A DNA stretch of 64,000 bases from an uncultured Acidobacteriota bacterium (GCA_902825875.1 CADECP010000002.1:248001-312000); one strand, 5' to 3'. Counted from the stretch's first letter, positions 44,215 to 56,300 are shown. The notes: a model not told the origin generated them from the letters alone. Numbers and translations: made by a program.

Positions 44215-47200
44215 ATGGTAGAGATTTTATTTGGACTCGTATTGGCTATTGGCATTATTGCGGTCATCGGTCACGCGATCTGGTGGACGGTGGCTGCGGT
44301 CTTTCGCGCAGTGTTTGGCAGTTCGTCCGAACCCGCCAAGCCCGTTTCGCTGAAAAAAGAGTGCATCGAATGTCACTCAGAGATGGCGTTGAACGACGAC
44401 TTTTGCTCGCATTGCGAGCGTTCGCAAAAATCGGTTGGCAAGCCTGATCCGCTGGTTGATTTGGCGATGGCGGCTCGGCAACTGGATCGGTTTTTGAATC
44501 TCGGCAAAATTGATCCGGCAACGCACCGCTCCGTGATGAATGCCATCGAAGAAGAGCGCGAGCGATTGACGCAACCGATGCGTCCGCCACAACCCGCCAA
44601 ACCAGCGGTTGAAATTGAACAATCGGTCAAACTGCCAACGACTGAACCTAAAATTGCTTCGGCGCCGCCAGAACCGGTTGCCGTTCCCATCGCTCCCATC
44701 GCTCCCGTCGCTACAATTACTCCCATCGTTTCAACGCCTGAACCTGTGCGCGAACCACGTCGTTCGTTCGCCGAAATGCTGGAAACCTTTATGGAAGAAA
44801 GCAGCATTCGCTGGGGCGAAATCGTCGGCGGGTTGCTCATCATCGGTTGCTCGCTGGCGCTGGTGATTAGTCTGTGGTCGCAGATCACAGCAGTTCCATT
44901 GCTGAAGTTTTCCGTCTTTGTCGGCGTTACCGCCGGTTTGTACGGTATTGGGTTTTACAGCGCATTTCGTTGGAAACTGCCTACGACCAGCCGAGGCGCG
45001 TTGACGATTTCGACATTGCTGGTTCCGCTCAATTTTTTGGCGATGACGGCGTTTTCGCAAACTGCCGAGCCGAATTCGCCGATCATCATTGTTGGCGAAT
45101 TGCTGGCGCTGGGGCTGTTTATGTTCCTGGTGTATCAAGCGGCAAAAGTTATTGCTCCGGGCAAATCGGTTTTGCCGAATCCATGGTTGCTGACCGGCGT
45201 GACGTTGCTTCCTTCCGTCGCAATGTTAATGGCCAAACATTGGCAGAGCCGACAAGCGGCGCTGGTGTGGTTGGGCGTAGTTCCGTTGGTTTGTTACTGG
45301 CTGGGAACCGGCGCGGCTTTGCGCGGCGCACGGGCCGAAACCGATGAAGACGTTGAGCGCAAATCGAACCGAGTCTTTTTGATTTTGGGCATCGCCACGT
45401 TTGCCGCTTTGTTGCCGTGTGCTTTGTTTTTGGCGAAGGCGGGCGTTTTCTTGGTCACGCTGCATTCGTTCGCGCCGTTCATTACGTTGTTCGCGGTTCC
45501 TGCGATTGCCTGCGGAATGACGTTTCGGCAATCGGAGGAAGCTTCCGGCAAAACCAAGACCATTGCGACCAGCATAGCCTTGCTTGGTGCAATGCTGGCG
45601 ATGAGCGGTTTGGCGCTGACCTGGCCAAGACCTTTGCCGATGATCGGAACGGCGTTGATTAACTGTGCCATCTGCGTGGTGCTTGCCCGAAGCTTTGATC
45701 TGAAACCGGCTCATATTGCGGCTCTGGCGTTTTTCGCTCTGGCTTATTTGATCGGCGCGAACGTGCTGATTGGCGATTTGCCTTCGTGGAGCGAAGAGCC
45801 TGCTCGATTGGTTGCGTGCGTTTGGACGCGCGCCAGCGGATTGGCCTGGATGTCTTTGTTTGTGCTGTTCGCGGCTGTGGCTGAATCGTTCAGGCGCTGG
45901 GCGCGAAAGGCTGAATCGCGCATTCAGGAAGCCGCCGCCGTCTTTGCTGCTTTGGTCAGCTTGTTGATTTTGACGGCACATGGTTTTGGGCTGGCTGGCG
46001 ATGCTCAGCAGTTGGCGTTGGTGTATGTGTTTTTTGCCGCTTCGGCATTTGTCATCGCGTGGTTCCGCGATCAATTCATTGCAAGCTGGATTGGTTGGAC
46101 GCTGGCGTTGTTGGCCATCGTGCAGGCGTTCGCGTTCAAATTCGGCTATCAACTCGCGCCGTATCATCCTGTCAGATTGTCTTTGCTGACGCTGGCGAGT
46201 CTGGCGACAGTTGTCGCAATCATTTTCCGAAACTCCGGCGGAAAGGTTCGTCGCGTTTTGGCGACGCCTGCGACCTTTGCCGCGCTGGTTGCTTCGGTGG
46301 CGGTTGCGCCATTTGTGATGTTTGGCGGTTGGATGACCGTCGCGCAAATGACCGGCAGAGTGTTCTGGCTGGCAATCATCTGGTTGGCGTTGTCGTTGGT
46401 GAACGGCTGGCGAGTTTTGTTCACGGCGTTTCAAGCCGCGCTGACCGTCGCGGTTGTGTGCGGAGTGTTGGCAATTTTCGACGCGCATGCTTTGCCGTCG
46501 GCGTTGGTTTGGCAAAACCCTCTGCGCTGGCAAGCCGTAGGCATTGCACTGGCTTTACTCAGCCTGAGTTGGATTGCGCTGCGATTGAGCGCGAGTCGAA
46601 GCGGCCAAACTGAAAAAATGTCGAAGCTCGAACGAATGCTGTTTCCTCCGTGGCCAACGGTGGATCGAATCGTCACTGTGGCAGTTTGGATGATGCTGGT
46701 TGTGCTGAGTCTGATTGGTGGCAGTGATGGGTTGATCGTCAACCTCGCTCCGCTCAATCCGCAAGAGTATGCGTTCAACGCTTTCGTCAGTCAGGCACTT
46801 GGTCTGGGTTCGTGGTTGTTGCTGTTGTCGTTGCTGTTGGTGTTTGTCGTCGGACTGTGGGAACGATTTCAGCGGCGATTGGTGTTGGCGATGATGACGT
46901 TGTTGGCTTGCGCCTGTTTGTTGCTGGCTGGGCGATTTTCAGTCGAAGGTTTGACGCTTCAATGGTTCCGCTGGTCGGCGGCCATCAGCTTTGCGTTGGT
47001 TGCGTTGCCGATCATCTTCCGAACTCAGATTCAGCGATTGTGCGAACGATTCAACTGGCCACAGATGGAAACTCGTTCAGCCGGATTGGCTGATTTAGCT
47101 CGCGCAGAATCGTTGGCGTTGCTTGCCTTGCCGGTTTTGATTTTGACGGTTGGAAAGTTCGTTGGGGCTTTGCTGGGATTGAATTTGTCGTTGGCGGCAA

Positions 47201-50103
47201 CGCTGCTTTTCCTTGCACCGTTATTCATCGTCAGCTTGGCGTTGGCGGCTCACGCAGTGCGCGAACGTTCGGCGGTTTATGCGCTGGCTTCCGGCTTGTT
47301 GCTGAATTTGTCGGCGACGCTTGGCTGTTTGAGCAATCCCGAAGTTCACGTTGTGACTTTGGTGCAGGCGAACGTGATTGTTTCGGCGTTGATTTCACTG
47401 TTGTGGTTGGCGATTCGCCAGCGACTGAAGTGGGACAATTTGGAAAATTACCCCACGATGGTCGAGTCACAACCGGTCGGGGAAAACGTCGAACTGGACA
47501 ATTTGAAAAATTGTCCCACGCCCGTTCGCGCGACGCCTGCTCCGGGTTTGATTTTGCGAACCCAAGTTTCCGCGACCTTGTTTGTCAGCTTGGCGCTGCT
47601 GGCGATTGGCGCTGTGCGAATCGCGCTCGATCCGACGATTCCAAGCCGTATGGCGGCGGTCATCGGAAACGGCTGGGGATGGTTGGCCGTGAGTTTGTCT
47701 GCTGTTACCTGGTTGAGTTTGCGGCGCCGGCAGTTTGCGTCTTCGTTTGCCAAATTGAACCTTGATCACGCTGGCGTGGCGCTGCTGGCGGCGGTTTCGT
47801 TGATCGTTTGCAGCCTAAGCCGTTGGCTGGACGGTTGGGCGAGTTATCACGCTTTGATGATAGGCGTTGGTGTGTCGGCCTGGTTGCTGTTTGCCGTTCG
47901 CGGACGAGTGAAAACTGATGCTGAAGACCCGGCTGATATTTGGACAGCGTGTTTGGGCTTGGCGCAGTTCGGTTTGACTGTGCGCGGGATGGAAGCTCCG
48001 AATTCGATTTGGTGGACGACAGGTTCGCTGGCGGCGCTTAGTTTGTTGTTCGGCTGGATGGCGGTTGCCTTGCGAAGCCGGGCTTATGTCTATCTGAGCG
48101 CGCCGCTGCTGAATTTGTTGGCGTCGCTGCTCTTTGCCAGACGTTTTGATCCGCTCCATAACTGGCAGACGTTTTTGGCGATGAACGTTGTGGTGATGTC
48201 GCTGGCTTCGCTGGTTTGGTTGTGGCTGGACTTAAAAGCTATGCGGCCGGCGAAAGGGAAGCATCCGTTTCATCGGCAAACAATTTTCCTGCTGCTTCCG
48301 GTGGTCGTGTTGCTGACTGGTTTTCATTGGTTTATCTGGTCAGATTTGCCATATCGTTTTGAAATTGTTTGGGTGAACTGGGCGGCGCTGGCTTCGTTGG
48401 CGGCTTTGCTGGTTGCCAGATTGTGGGATGACGGCGCGTTGGCTTCGTTGCGCGGGCTGCATTTGTTGGGTGGCGCTGTGATTTTGGAAATTTGCTGCCT
48501 GTTGCCGATTGTGAACTATGGTTTGCTGGCGACGACTGCGGCTGCGTTTTCGCTGTATTTGTTGGCGAGCGGCTGGCTGTGGAAACGGCGCGAGTGGTTG
48601 TCGCAATTGGCTAAGAGCTTTTGGATTCCTGAAAGCAGCGGTGTTGCAGAGTTGATGCGAAGCTGGTTGCTGACCTGTGGATTCGTCCAAACGGTTTTTG
48701 TAATGATGACTGGCGGAATTATCTTGTTTGAAAGCGAGTCATTGAAAAACCGGTTTCTGGTGACGACTGCGGCGTTTGCTTTGCCAGCCGGATTCGCCTT
48801 GTTTGTGCGCGGCGGGCAAGACAAGGGGCTGATAACGGCCTGCGTGCGACTGGGCTTGTTGAACTTGGTGATGTGGAGTTGGGCTTGGCTGGCTCCGCCG
48901 AATGTGGCGGGAAGCTGGCAACTGACGAATCGGTTCATCATAGTTCTGTTAATTGCCGAAGCCATACTTGTTGTTTATCGGCTGTATGTTTCGCCGCGAT
49001 TTCAGGCAGACAGTTTGTGGCGAAAAGCTCTGCGAGCGGATTTGCCGGTTGTGGGCGGCATTGGTTTGACAGTGCTGGCGTTTGTTTTGATTGCGGAATT
49101 TGAACAGCGAACGAGTTTCGGCGCGGTTTTGATTGGCTGGCCTGCGATTGTGGCAGTGCTGGTGTCGTTGATCGGTGTCAGTTTGATCGGAATCGCGTTT
49201 GCCATTTTGCCAGGCGAAGACCCGTTCGATCTGGATGAACGCGGCAAGATGCGATACGTCTATTTGACGGAAATTTTTGCAGTCCTGACTTTCGTGCATT
49301 TGCGGTTGACGATGCCATGGTTGTTTGGCGGCATCTTTTCGGCGTACTGGCCAATTGTCGTGATGTTGTTGGCTTTTGCCGGTGTCGCGCTAAGCGAAGT
49401 CTTTCGGCGACAAGGAAAACTGGTGCTGGCAGAACCGATTGGCAAAACCGGAGTTCTGTTGCCGCTGTTGCCTGTAATCGGATTCTGGTCGTTGAATTCG
49501 CAAGTTCCGTATTCCGGTTTGTTGCTGACTGTTGGATTGTTTTATGGCGTGTTGTCGGTGATGAAACGTTCGCTGGGTTTTGGGTTGCTGGCGGCGTTGG
49601 CTGGCAATTCGGGTTTATGGCATTTCCTGAATCGCGTTGATGGGCTGGCGTTTTTTGAACATCCGCAGTTGTGGCTGATTCCGGCGGCGGTATCGGTGCT
49701 GCTGGCGGCACGCATCAACCGCGAAAGTTTGACCGCCGAGCAAATGAATTCGATTCGATATGGCGCGCTGGTGACGATTTACGTTTCGTCAACGGCGGAC
49801 ATTTTTATCAATGGCGTAGACGATGCTCCGTGGCTGCCGATCATTCTGGCCGTTCTGGCGGTTGGCGGAGTCGTCGCCGGATTGATGCTGCGGATTCGAG
49901 CGTTTCTGTTTTTGGGAACGGCGTTCTTGCTGCTTTCGATGTTGACGATGATCTGGTCGGCTTCGGTGAATTTGCAATGGACGTGGTTATGGTACGTCAC
50001 CGGAATCGGATTTGGCGTGCTGATTATCTATACCTTTGCGATGTTCGAGCGGAAACGTGAACAGATGATCGGCTTTGTCGAGCGGCTGAAACAGTGGCAA
50101 TAA
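44215..50103 (+). CDS. Giant polytopic membrane protein with N-terminal zinc ribbon
   Basis: A single open frame of 1962 residues, preceded by GGAGGCAAAG. An N-terminal hydrophobic helix (VEILFGLVLAIGIIAVIG) is followed by a zinc ribbon with Cys50, Cys53, Cys64 and Cys67 (ECIECHSEMA, DDFCSHCERS), a Pro-rich linker (~120-180), and then many tens of hydrophobic segments to the C-terminus, e.g. WGEIVGGLLIIGCSLALVIS. It resembles the DUF2157/DUF2339-like membrane proteins but is far larger. No catalytic motif was found. The repeated span pattern suggests internal duplication. A REP doublet is inserted in frame at 47430-47519. Function unknown; likely cytoplasmic membrane. Confidence 0.85.
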   Translation: MVEILFGLVLAIGIIAVIGHAIWWTVAAVFRAVFGSSSEPAKPVSLKKECIECHSEMALNDDFCSHCERSQKSVGKPDPLVDLAMAARQLDRFLNLGKIDPATHRSVMNAIEEERERLTQPMRPPQPAKPAVEIEQSVKLPTTEPKIASAPPEPVAVPIAPIAPVATITPIVSTPEPVREPRRSFAEMLETFMEESSIRWGEIVGGLLIIGCSLALVISLWSQITAVPLLKFSVFVGVTAGLYGIGFYSAFRWKLPTTSRGALTISTLLVPLNFLAMTAFSQTAEPNSPIIIVGELLALGLFMFLVYQAAKVIAPGKSVLPNPWLLTGVTLLPSVAMLMAKHWQSRQAALVWLGVVPLVCYWLGTGAALRGARAETDEDVERKSNRVFLILGIATFAALLPCALFLAKAGVFLVTLHSFAPFITLFAVPAIACGMTFRQSEEASGKTKTIATSIALLGAMLAMSGLALTWPRPLPMIGTALINCAICVVLARSFDLKPAHIAALAFFALAYLIGANVLIGDLPSWSEEPARLVACVWTRASGLAWMSLFVLFAAVAESFRRWARKAESRIQEAAAVFAALVSLLILTAHGFGLAGDAQQLALVYVFFAASAFVIAWFRDQFIASWIGWTLALLAIVQAFAFKFGYQLAPYHPVRLSLLTLASLATVVAIIFRNSGGKVRRVLATPATFAALVASVAVAPFVMFGGWMTVAQMTGRVFWLAIIWLALSLVNGWRVLFTAFQAALTVAVVCGVLAIFDAHALPSALVWQNPLRWQAVGIALALLSLSWIALRLSASRSGQTEKMSKLERMLFPPWPTVDRIVTVAVWMMLVVLSLIGGSDGLIVNLAPLNPQEYAFNAFVSQALGLGSWLLLLSLLLVFVVGLWERFQRRLVLAMMTLLACACLLLAGRFSVEGLTLQWFRWSAAISFALVALPIIFRTQIQRLCERFNWPQMETRSAGLADLARAESLALLALPVLILTVGKFVGALLGLNLSLAATLLFLAPLFIVSLALAAHAVRERSAVYALASGLLLNLSATLGCLSNPEVHVVTLVQANVIVSALISLLWLAIRQRLKWDNLENYPTMVESQPVGENVELDNLKNCPTPVRATPAPGLILRTQVSATLFVSLALLAIGAVRIALDPTIPSRMAAVIGNGWGWLAVSLSAVTWLSLRRRQFASSFAKLNLDHAGVALLAAVSLIVCSLSRWLDGWASYHALMIGVGVSAWLLFAVRGRVKTDAEDPADIWTACLGLAQFGLTVRGMEAPNSIWWTTGSLAALSLLFGWMAVALRSRAYVYLSAPLLNLLASLLFARRFDPLHNWQTFLAMNVVVMSLASLVWLWLDLKAMRPAKGKHPFHRQTIFLLLPVVVLLTGFHWFIWSDLPYRFEIVWVNWAALASLAALLVARLWDDGALASLRGLHLLGGAVILEICCLLPIVNYGLLATTAAAFSLYLLASGWLWKRREWLSQLAKSFWIPESSGVAELMRSWLLTCGFVQTVFVMMTGGIILFESESLKNRFLVTTAAFALPAGFALFVRGGQDKGLITACVRLGLLNLVMWSWAWLAPPNVAGSWQLTNRFIIVLLIAEAILVVYRLYVSPRFQADSLWRKALRADLPVVGGIGLTVLAFVLIAEFEQRTSFGAVLIGWPAIVAVLVSLIGVSLIGIAFAILPGEDPFDLDERGKMRYVYLTEIFAVLTFVHLRLTMPWLFGGIFSAYWPIVVMLLAFAGVALSEVFRRQGKLVLAEPIGKTGVLLPLLPVIGFWSLNSQVPYSGLLLTVGLFYGVLSVMKRSLGFGLLAALAGNSGLWHFLNRVDGLAFFEHPQLWLIPAAVSVLLAARINRESLTAEQMNSIRYGALVTIYVSSTADIFINGVDDAPWLPIILAVLAVGGVVAGLMLRIRAFLFLGTAFLLLSMLTMIWSASVNLQWTWLWYVTGIGFGVLIIYTFAMFERKREQMIGFVERLKQWQ
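47430..47519. repeat. In-frame palindrome doublet, family D
   Basis: Two related hairpins lie inside the giant membrane gene: GTGGG-AC-AATTT-GGA-AAATT-AC-CCCAC (47430-47456) and GGACAATTT-GAA-AAATTGTCC (47496-47516). They encode the duplicated peptides DNLENYPT and DNLKNCPT in a hydrophilic loop between membrane spans. The pair looks like a REP-type insertion preserved because it keeps the frame. Confidence 0.75.
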
Positions 50104-50144
50104 ACCGGTTTCAACCGTAACTGCCTGGCCTGGAGTCAAAAACT

Positions 50145-50235
50145 CGGTACAGAACCCGGAGCGGTAGCGATGGGATGCTTGCAAAGCTTACTCCTCACGA
50201 GAAACCGGGGCGCTACCGCTTCCCGTTCCGTACCG
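50145..50235. repeat. Imperfect inverted repeat, family E
   Basis: Arms 50145-50169 (CGGTACAGAACCCGGAGCGG then TAGCG) and 50211-50235 pair at 21 of 25 positions around a 41-base loop. The inner part GCGGTAGCG/CGCTACCGC is perfect. It lies just after the giant membrane gene stop and before the bidirectional terminator. Confidence 0.7.
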
Positions 50236-50262
50236 GCTGAGCAGTTACTTTCAACCTGCGCC

Positions 50263-50310
50263 AAAAAGAAGGGGGAAGAGCAATCAGTCGAAATTGCTCT
50301 CCCCCTTTTT
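50263..50310. terminator. Bidirectional terminator between two giant convergent genes
   Basis: GGGGGAAGAGCAAT (50271-50284) pairs, with one bulged A, with ATTGCTCTCCCCC (50293-50305). TTTTT follows on the plus strand and AAAAA precedes it (T-run on the minus strand), so both converging genes can end here. Confidence 0.85.
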
Positions 50311-50334
50311 GATGTGAATCGCAGGCTTGCCTTT

Positions 50335-53300
50335 TTACTGGCAAGACGGCGGGAAGACGGGAATGGTCAAGCTCACAGGATTTTGCTGAGTCGGCTGACT
50401 GAGCGTCACCTTGTGGAAATTGCGTCCGCCTCGATAGGCGCTTTGAGTTGTCGCAAAGTTTAATACCGCGCCAACAATTCCGCCAGGGGTTGATCTGCCG
50501 ATCTTCAACCACCCTGTTCGTCCAGCCGGAACGAAGGTTTCGTATCGCGGCGTGATTCGCGGGAAGTTGTTGTTGATCGAACTGACAAACTGGCAACCGC
50601 CTGTAAACGAGAAACTGACGGAGTTTTCGGCATCGTTGTAGAAAATGCCGAACAACGTGCCAAGCGTATCCATTCCCAGTCCCAAGTTGCCGCCAATTCG
50701 ATCCACCACAATCATCGTATCGTTGCCATCGGCGCGGCTTGGCAGACCGTCAACAGCGATCACTTGGCTCAAGTGTTGATACTGCATGTTGTCGAAATTG
50801 AGCGTTGCGATTGAGGAGGCTGTCGGACAAGTAATCGGTCCTTTTGCCGCCACAGCTTCGGCTCCGAGTCTGGCCGTGTGACCTGATTCCAATTTTACGA
50901 ATTCGCTGCCGATCACGTAGTTGAAATTGGTCGGGCAGCCTTTGTCATCCACTGCAACCACAATGATGTAACCCCGCACGCCCGGATCCAAATCCGAAAC
51001 CAGGAAGCTGGAAGTCTGATTCGGAGTCAGGCAGAGGAAGTTATCCGCGACCGTGCAGCTCGATCCGTCAATGAAGAACAGATGCAAAAATGCAGGCAAG
51101 GTCGAGTGAATGTTCGTCAAATTGATGCGCGTGTTTTCCGCTGTCGGATCCGACGCTTTGGACGAATAAATCGGGAAAATCAGCACGGAACCAGGGCGTT
51201 GGTCGCTGCCGGTGTCTGTCGGGTTCAGCGCGAAGTCGTTGATGTCCACGCCCGGCCCTACGTCCGGACAGTTTTGGCCTTCGCAAGGTGGCGGCGTGCA
51301 ATTGGCCGTCTGACAGAAACTAACTGATGTAGTGGCATCGTTCACGTTGTCGCTGTTGGTGTCGTAATTCACTCGGAACGTCGAGCAGAATCGCGTGCCA
51401 ACGGTGACGCTTTGGCGGACGCGCACTTGGAAGGTAACGGTCAGCGTGTCGCCCGGAGCGATGTCGCCATTCCATTCGGCTTGCGCAGCAGACAATGTGC
51501 AAGCGCCCGTTGACGATGAGCAGGAACCTGGAATCGTAGTCAATTCCACAGGCAACAACGCCAGCAGTTCAGGACTGTTGGGATCGTTGCGCTGGAATCC
51601 GTCACCGGTGTTTTTGGATTTTACTTCGACCGTCAGAACGTTACCGCCACCGATGCAGACATCGGAGCCGGTGGCTCTGATGGTGATGTCGTTCTGCGTG
51701 AACTTCGCTCCTGGCGGAGGATTGACCGTCACCACGGACGTGTTGTTGTTGTTGTTGCCGGTCGGGTCAGTCGTTCCCGAAGCCACGCTGACGGAATTGC
51801 TCAACGGGCCGACGGGGAAGGTGAACGGAACTCGAATTTTGATGGTGACAACGGCGGTGTTGTCAGGCGCGACGGCCTGCAACGTGCCGATGTCGCAAGT
51901 CACGGTTGACGTGCCCGAACAGGTTCCCTTGGTTGAAGTCGCCGAGACGAGCGTGACTCCCGCTGGCAATGGGTCCGTGACGACGACGTTGTTCGCTACG
52001 GATGGCCCATTGTTGCGAGCGGTGATGGTGTACGTTACTTCGTCGCCAGCGCGTACGGTTGCAGCGTTGGCAACTTTGGTGACGGACAGATCGCTGTTGG
52101 GTTGCAGCGTCGAAGTCACAGATGTCTGATTATTATTGCCGTCAGGGTCGGTAACTCCGGTTGGGCTGGAAACACTGGCCGTATTGGTAATGGTTCCGGT
52201 CGCGTTGGCCGGCAAGCTGGCAGTTAGCGTGAAAGTCGCTGTGCCGCCGTTCGCCAAATTTACCGTCGTATTGATGTTTCCTGTTCCGTTGGCAGCACCG
52301 CAGCTTGATCCGCCAGACGCGGCGCAAGTCCAGGAAACATTGGTCAGGATTCCTGGGACGTTATCGGTGACGGTGGCTCCGGTGACAGGACTTGGGCCGT
52401 TGTTTGTTACGGTTACGGTGTATGTGAACTGCGATCCCGGAATCGGCTGTGTCGGGTTGGCCGTCTTGGTGATTTGCAGGTTTGACAGAGAAATCACATT
52501 GTCCGTGTCGTTGGCGGAGTTGTTACCCGCACTCGGATCGGTTGAACCGGACGGAGCCGAAACGCTGGCCGTATTCGTCAATGTTCCGATGGCATCGCCT
52601 GCGACGGTTGCCGTGAGCGTGTAAGTGGCCGTGCCGCCATTCGCCAACGTCACCGTTGAATTGATGCTGCCGGCTCCATTTGATGCGCCGCAGCTTGAGC
52701 CGCTGGAAGCAAGACAAGTCCAGTTTGCGTTCGTCAGCTTGGCCGGCAGAGTGTCTACAACCGGAGCATTGGTGACGGCGCTTGGGCCGTTGTTGGTGAC
52801 AATGATCGTGTAACTGACCTGATTTCCGGCTGTCACAGTTGTGTTGTTGTTGGTTTTCGTGATGGACAAATCCGAAGTCGGCGTCAGCGTATCGGTGTCG
52901 CTGGCGGAATTGTTCGACGAGTTACTATCGGTTGATCCCGCCGGAGCGGCGACGGTTGCGGTGTTTGTCACTGTTCCGGTCGCCGTGCTGGCGACGGTCG
53001 AATTGACGGTAAACGTGGCCGTTCCGCCGGAAAGCAGATTAACCGTCGTCGTGATGTTGACGTTGCCGCTGGGTGATGCGCAGCTTGATCCTGCTGAAGC
53101 CGTGCAAGTCCATGAACCAATCACCAAATTGGCAGGCATGATGTCCGTCACTGCTGCGCCAACAACTGCGCTTGGGCCGGAATTGCTCACGACAATCGTG
53201 TAAGTCGTTTGCGTGCCGGGAACCAGCGAATTGACATTGTTGGTTTTGGTAATTGAGAGGTCAGAGTTGATGCGAATCTGGTCGGTGTCGGTTGCGGAAT

Positions 53301-56300
53301 TGTTTGCCGGATTCGGATCGGCTGTTCCTGACGGCATTGCCACCGAAGCGGTGTTGGCCAAAGTACCGGTCGCCGTGCTGGAAACCGTCGCCGTGACGGT
53401 CACTGTGACGCTGCTGCCGTTGGGCAGGTTGGCGGTTGTTGAAACGTTTCCGGCTCCGTTCGGCTGACCGCAGGTTGCTCCGTTTGCGCCGACGCAAGTC
53501 CAGGTGGCGTTGCTCAGCGCGGCTGGCAACACATCCGTGATGGTCGCTCCGTTGACGGCGATGGGGCCATTGTTCGTAACGACAATCGCGTACGTCGTTG
53601 GTTGACCAGCGACAACCTGAGTTGCGTTGTTGGTTTTGGTGATGACCAGATCGGTCGAAGACAGTGCATCGGTATCCGTCGCAGCGTTGTTCGCGCCATT
53701 GGTTTCGACGGCTCCCTGTGGCGGTGCGATGCTGGCCGAATTGGATAAAGAGCCGGTAGCGTTGGCGGCAACGGTTGCTGTCAGCGAATAAGTCGCCGTG
53801 CCGTTGACCGCCAGATCAACAGTTGTGTTGATGCTGCCGATTCCGTTTGGCGAACCGCAGTTTGAACCAGCCGAAGCTGTGCAAGTCCAGGTTGCGTTTG
53901 TCAGTGCCACAGGCAAGCTGTCTGCGACGGCTGCTCCTGTGACGGCGCTTGGGCCTGCATTGCTGACGACAATTGTGTACGTCGTTTGAGTTCCGGGAAC
54001 CAACGTCGTGGCGTTATTCGTTTTCGTGATCGCCATATCAACCGTCGTGACGATGGTGTTGGTATCAGTCGCGCTGTTGTTGGATAACGTTGTGTCCGGC
54101 GCTGCTCCAGGCGAAGTCACGGTTGCAGTGTTGCTCAGCGTTCCTGTCGCCGAATTGATGACCGTGGCGTTCAAGTTGAAGGTCGCCGTCGCATTGGGCA
54201 GTAAGTTGACGGTCGTGTTGATGCCGCCGTTGCCACTTGGCGCTCCGCAGGTAGCTCCGGCGGAGGCTGTGCAAGTCCAGGTGACATTGGTCAGCTTGGT
54301 TGGAACGTTGTCGGTGACAGTCGCTCCATTGACCGTGCTGGGGCCGTTGTTGCGAACGACGATTGTGTAAGCGATCTGATTGCCTGCCACTGAAGTTGTG
54401 GCGTTGTCTGTTTTGGTGATTGACAGATCGGCTTGCGGAGTCAGCGTATCGGTGTCGCTGGCGGAATTGTTGGTTGAATTCGGGTCAACCGCTCCATCCG
54501 GCATACCGACGGTCGCTGTGTTGGTGATCGTTCCTGTCGCCGAAGCGTTGGGCGTAACCGTCAACGCGAATGTCGCCGTCCCACCGTTTTTCAGGTCAAC
54601 TTTAGTGCTGATGCTGCCGACGCCGTTAGCCGCCTGACAAGCGGAACCTGACGAAGCCACGCAAGTCCACGTTGAGTTTGTCAAAACTGATGGCAACGTG
54701 TCGGTGACTGGGACTCCGAAGACATCGTTCGGCCCATTGTTACGAACGACGATTTGATAAGTCGTCGGAGCGCCGGGAACAGCGGTCGTTTGATTGTTCG
54801 TTTTCGTGATCGAAAGGTCTGTGGTCGTTGAGCAGAAGGGAATTGCGCCAACCGAGTTGACGATTTGTCCGATTGCGCCTCGCGTCGCGCCGTTTGGCGT
54901 GAATTCGGCAACAGAAGGAGCGGCGCTTGTGCCGTTCGCTCCGCCGATGATTTGAGTTGCGAGCGTTCCGCCAGAAAAGGCGATGTAACCTCCCGCGCCG
55001 CCGCCGCCCGGGCCTTCGGACTCCAAATCAAACGGTGCGACGGGGGCAACCTGGTTGCCGCCATTGCCACCATTGGCCTGAGCGTTCAATCCGTTGTTGA
55101 GAATTCTTGCTGCGACAACAACCGTTCCGCCTGCACCTGCACCACCCGCACCGTCACGGCTTTCGCCACGAGTTGCTCCGCCGTTGGAACCGTTCGCTCT
55201 CAAAGTTCCGTTGCCGCTGACGGTGTCAGCCATGATGTAAATCAATCCGCCGCCCGCACCACCTGCGCCGCCAGTGTCATTGTTCTGGGCGCCAGCGCCG
55301 CCGCCGCCGCCGAAGAAGATTCGACCGGACGTGTCTTGCGTGACAGGACGTCCACCGAGTCCGCCGACTTCACGACGGCAATCGCCACCCCAAAGACAAT
55401 CTCCGGGAGGTTTTTGCAACGCATCTTGATTGTTGATGGCGTAGCTGTATCCGCCGCGTCCGCCGCCGGATGAATCAGTCAGCTTATTGGCATTGGCGAT
55501 ATAGCCCGGATCGAATGTCCAGGCCGCCTGACCGGCAACTGTGCCATCCATCACGCCTTGTCCTGTCCATGGTTTTCCATTGTTGCCGTTGGCTCCGCCG
55601 CCGCCGCCGGAGTTGTGCGATGTTCCACCGCCGCCGCCGTTGGCTGCCGCTCCGCGTCCGTAACGTCCGCCCAGCAGGTCGTAATCGGCTTGATAACCGA
55701 CAATGCTTTCGCCTTTTTCAGCGCCGAAATCCTGCTGATTCGTGACGTGGTCGGTTCGGAATCCTCCTCCGCCAGCGCCTGACAGAGCGCCACCTCGGAA
55801 ACCCATTCCGCTGACTTCCACATTTCCATTGATGATGGCGTTGTTCTGAACGTGAACGACGACTATACCGCCGATAACTCCATTCCAGGCCGGAGCGGTC
55901 AGAGAAGCTCCGTTATTGATGGTCAAACTCAGGTATTGAGGAACGCGTATGACCTGCACTTTGCCTGAAGCAGTGTAATTGAACCGCAACCCTCCGCAAG
56001 GCGGATTGATCGTGATGGTGTTGCCTTGAACTTTGTTGACGGTGACGAATTCGTGGCGACCGGCGTTGTTTAAGTTGGTCACCTGGCCGTAACTCGGCGT
56101 GTTGCTGGTATCAATCGAAGCGCCTGACATCTGAACGATCATAATCAAATCGCCTGGCGTCAGCGTGTTGATATCCAAACCGTTTGGCCCGCCGGGATTG
56201 TCAACAGCGATCATCGAAGACCCGGCTGGAGCATCAACTGCCAGCTTGCCGTATTTGTTGACGATGGTGTTGGCTGCGGTTACGGTCAAATCGCCGTCTT

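Noticed and set aside
45226-46533. 435-codon minus-strand open frame rich in Arg and Gln
   Set aside because: Antisense of the giant membrane gene; Arg/Gln-rich translation is typical of antisense of Leu/Ala-rich codons.
51395-54637. Several plus-strand open frames with Val/Leu-rich repeats
   Set aside because: They are the antisense of the DUF11 repeat array and repeat with the same period.
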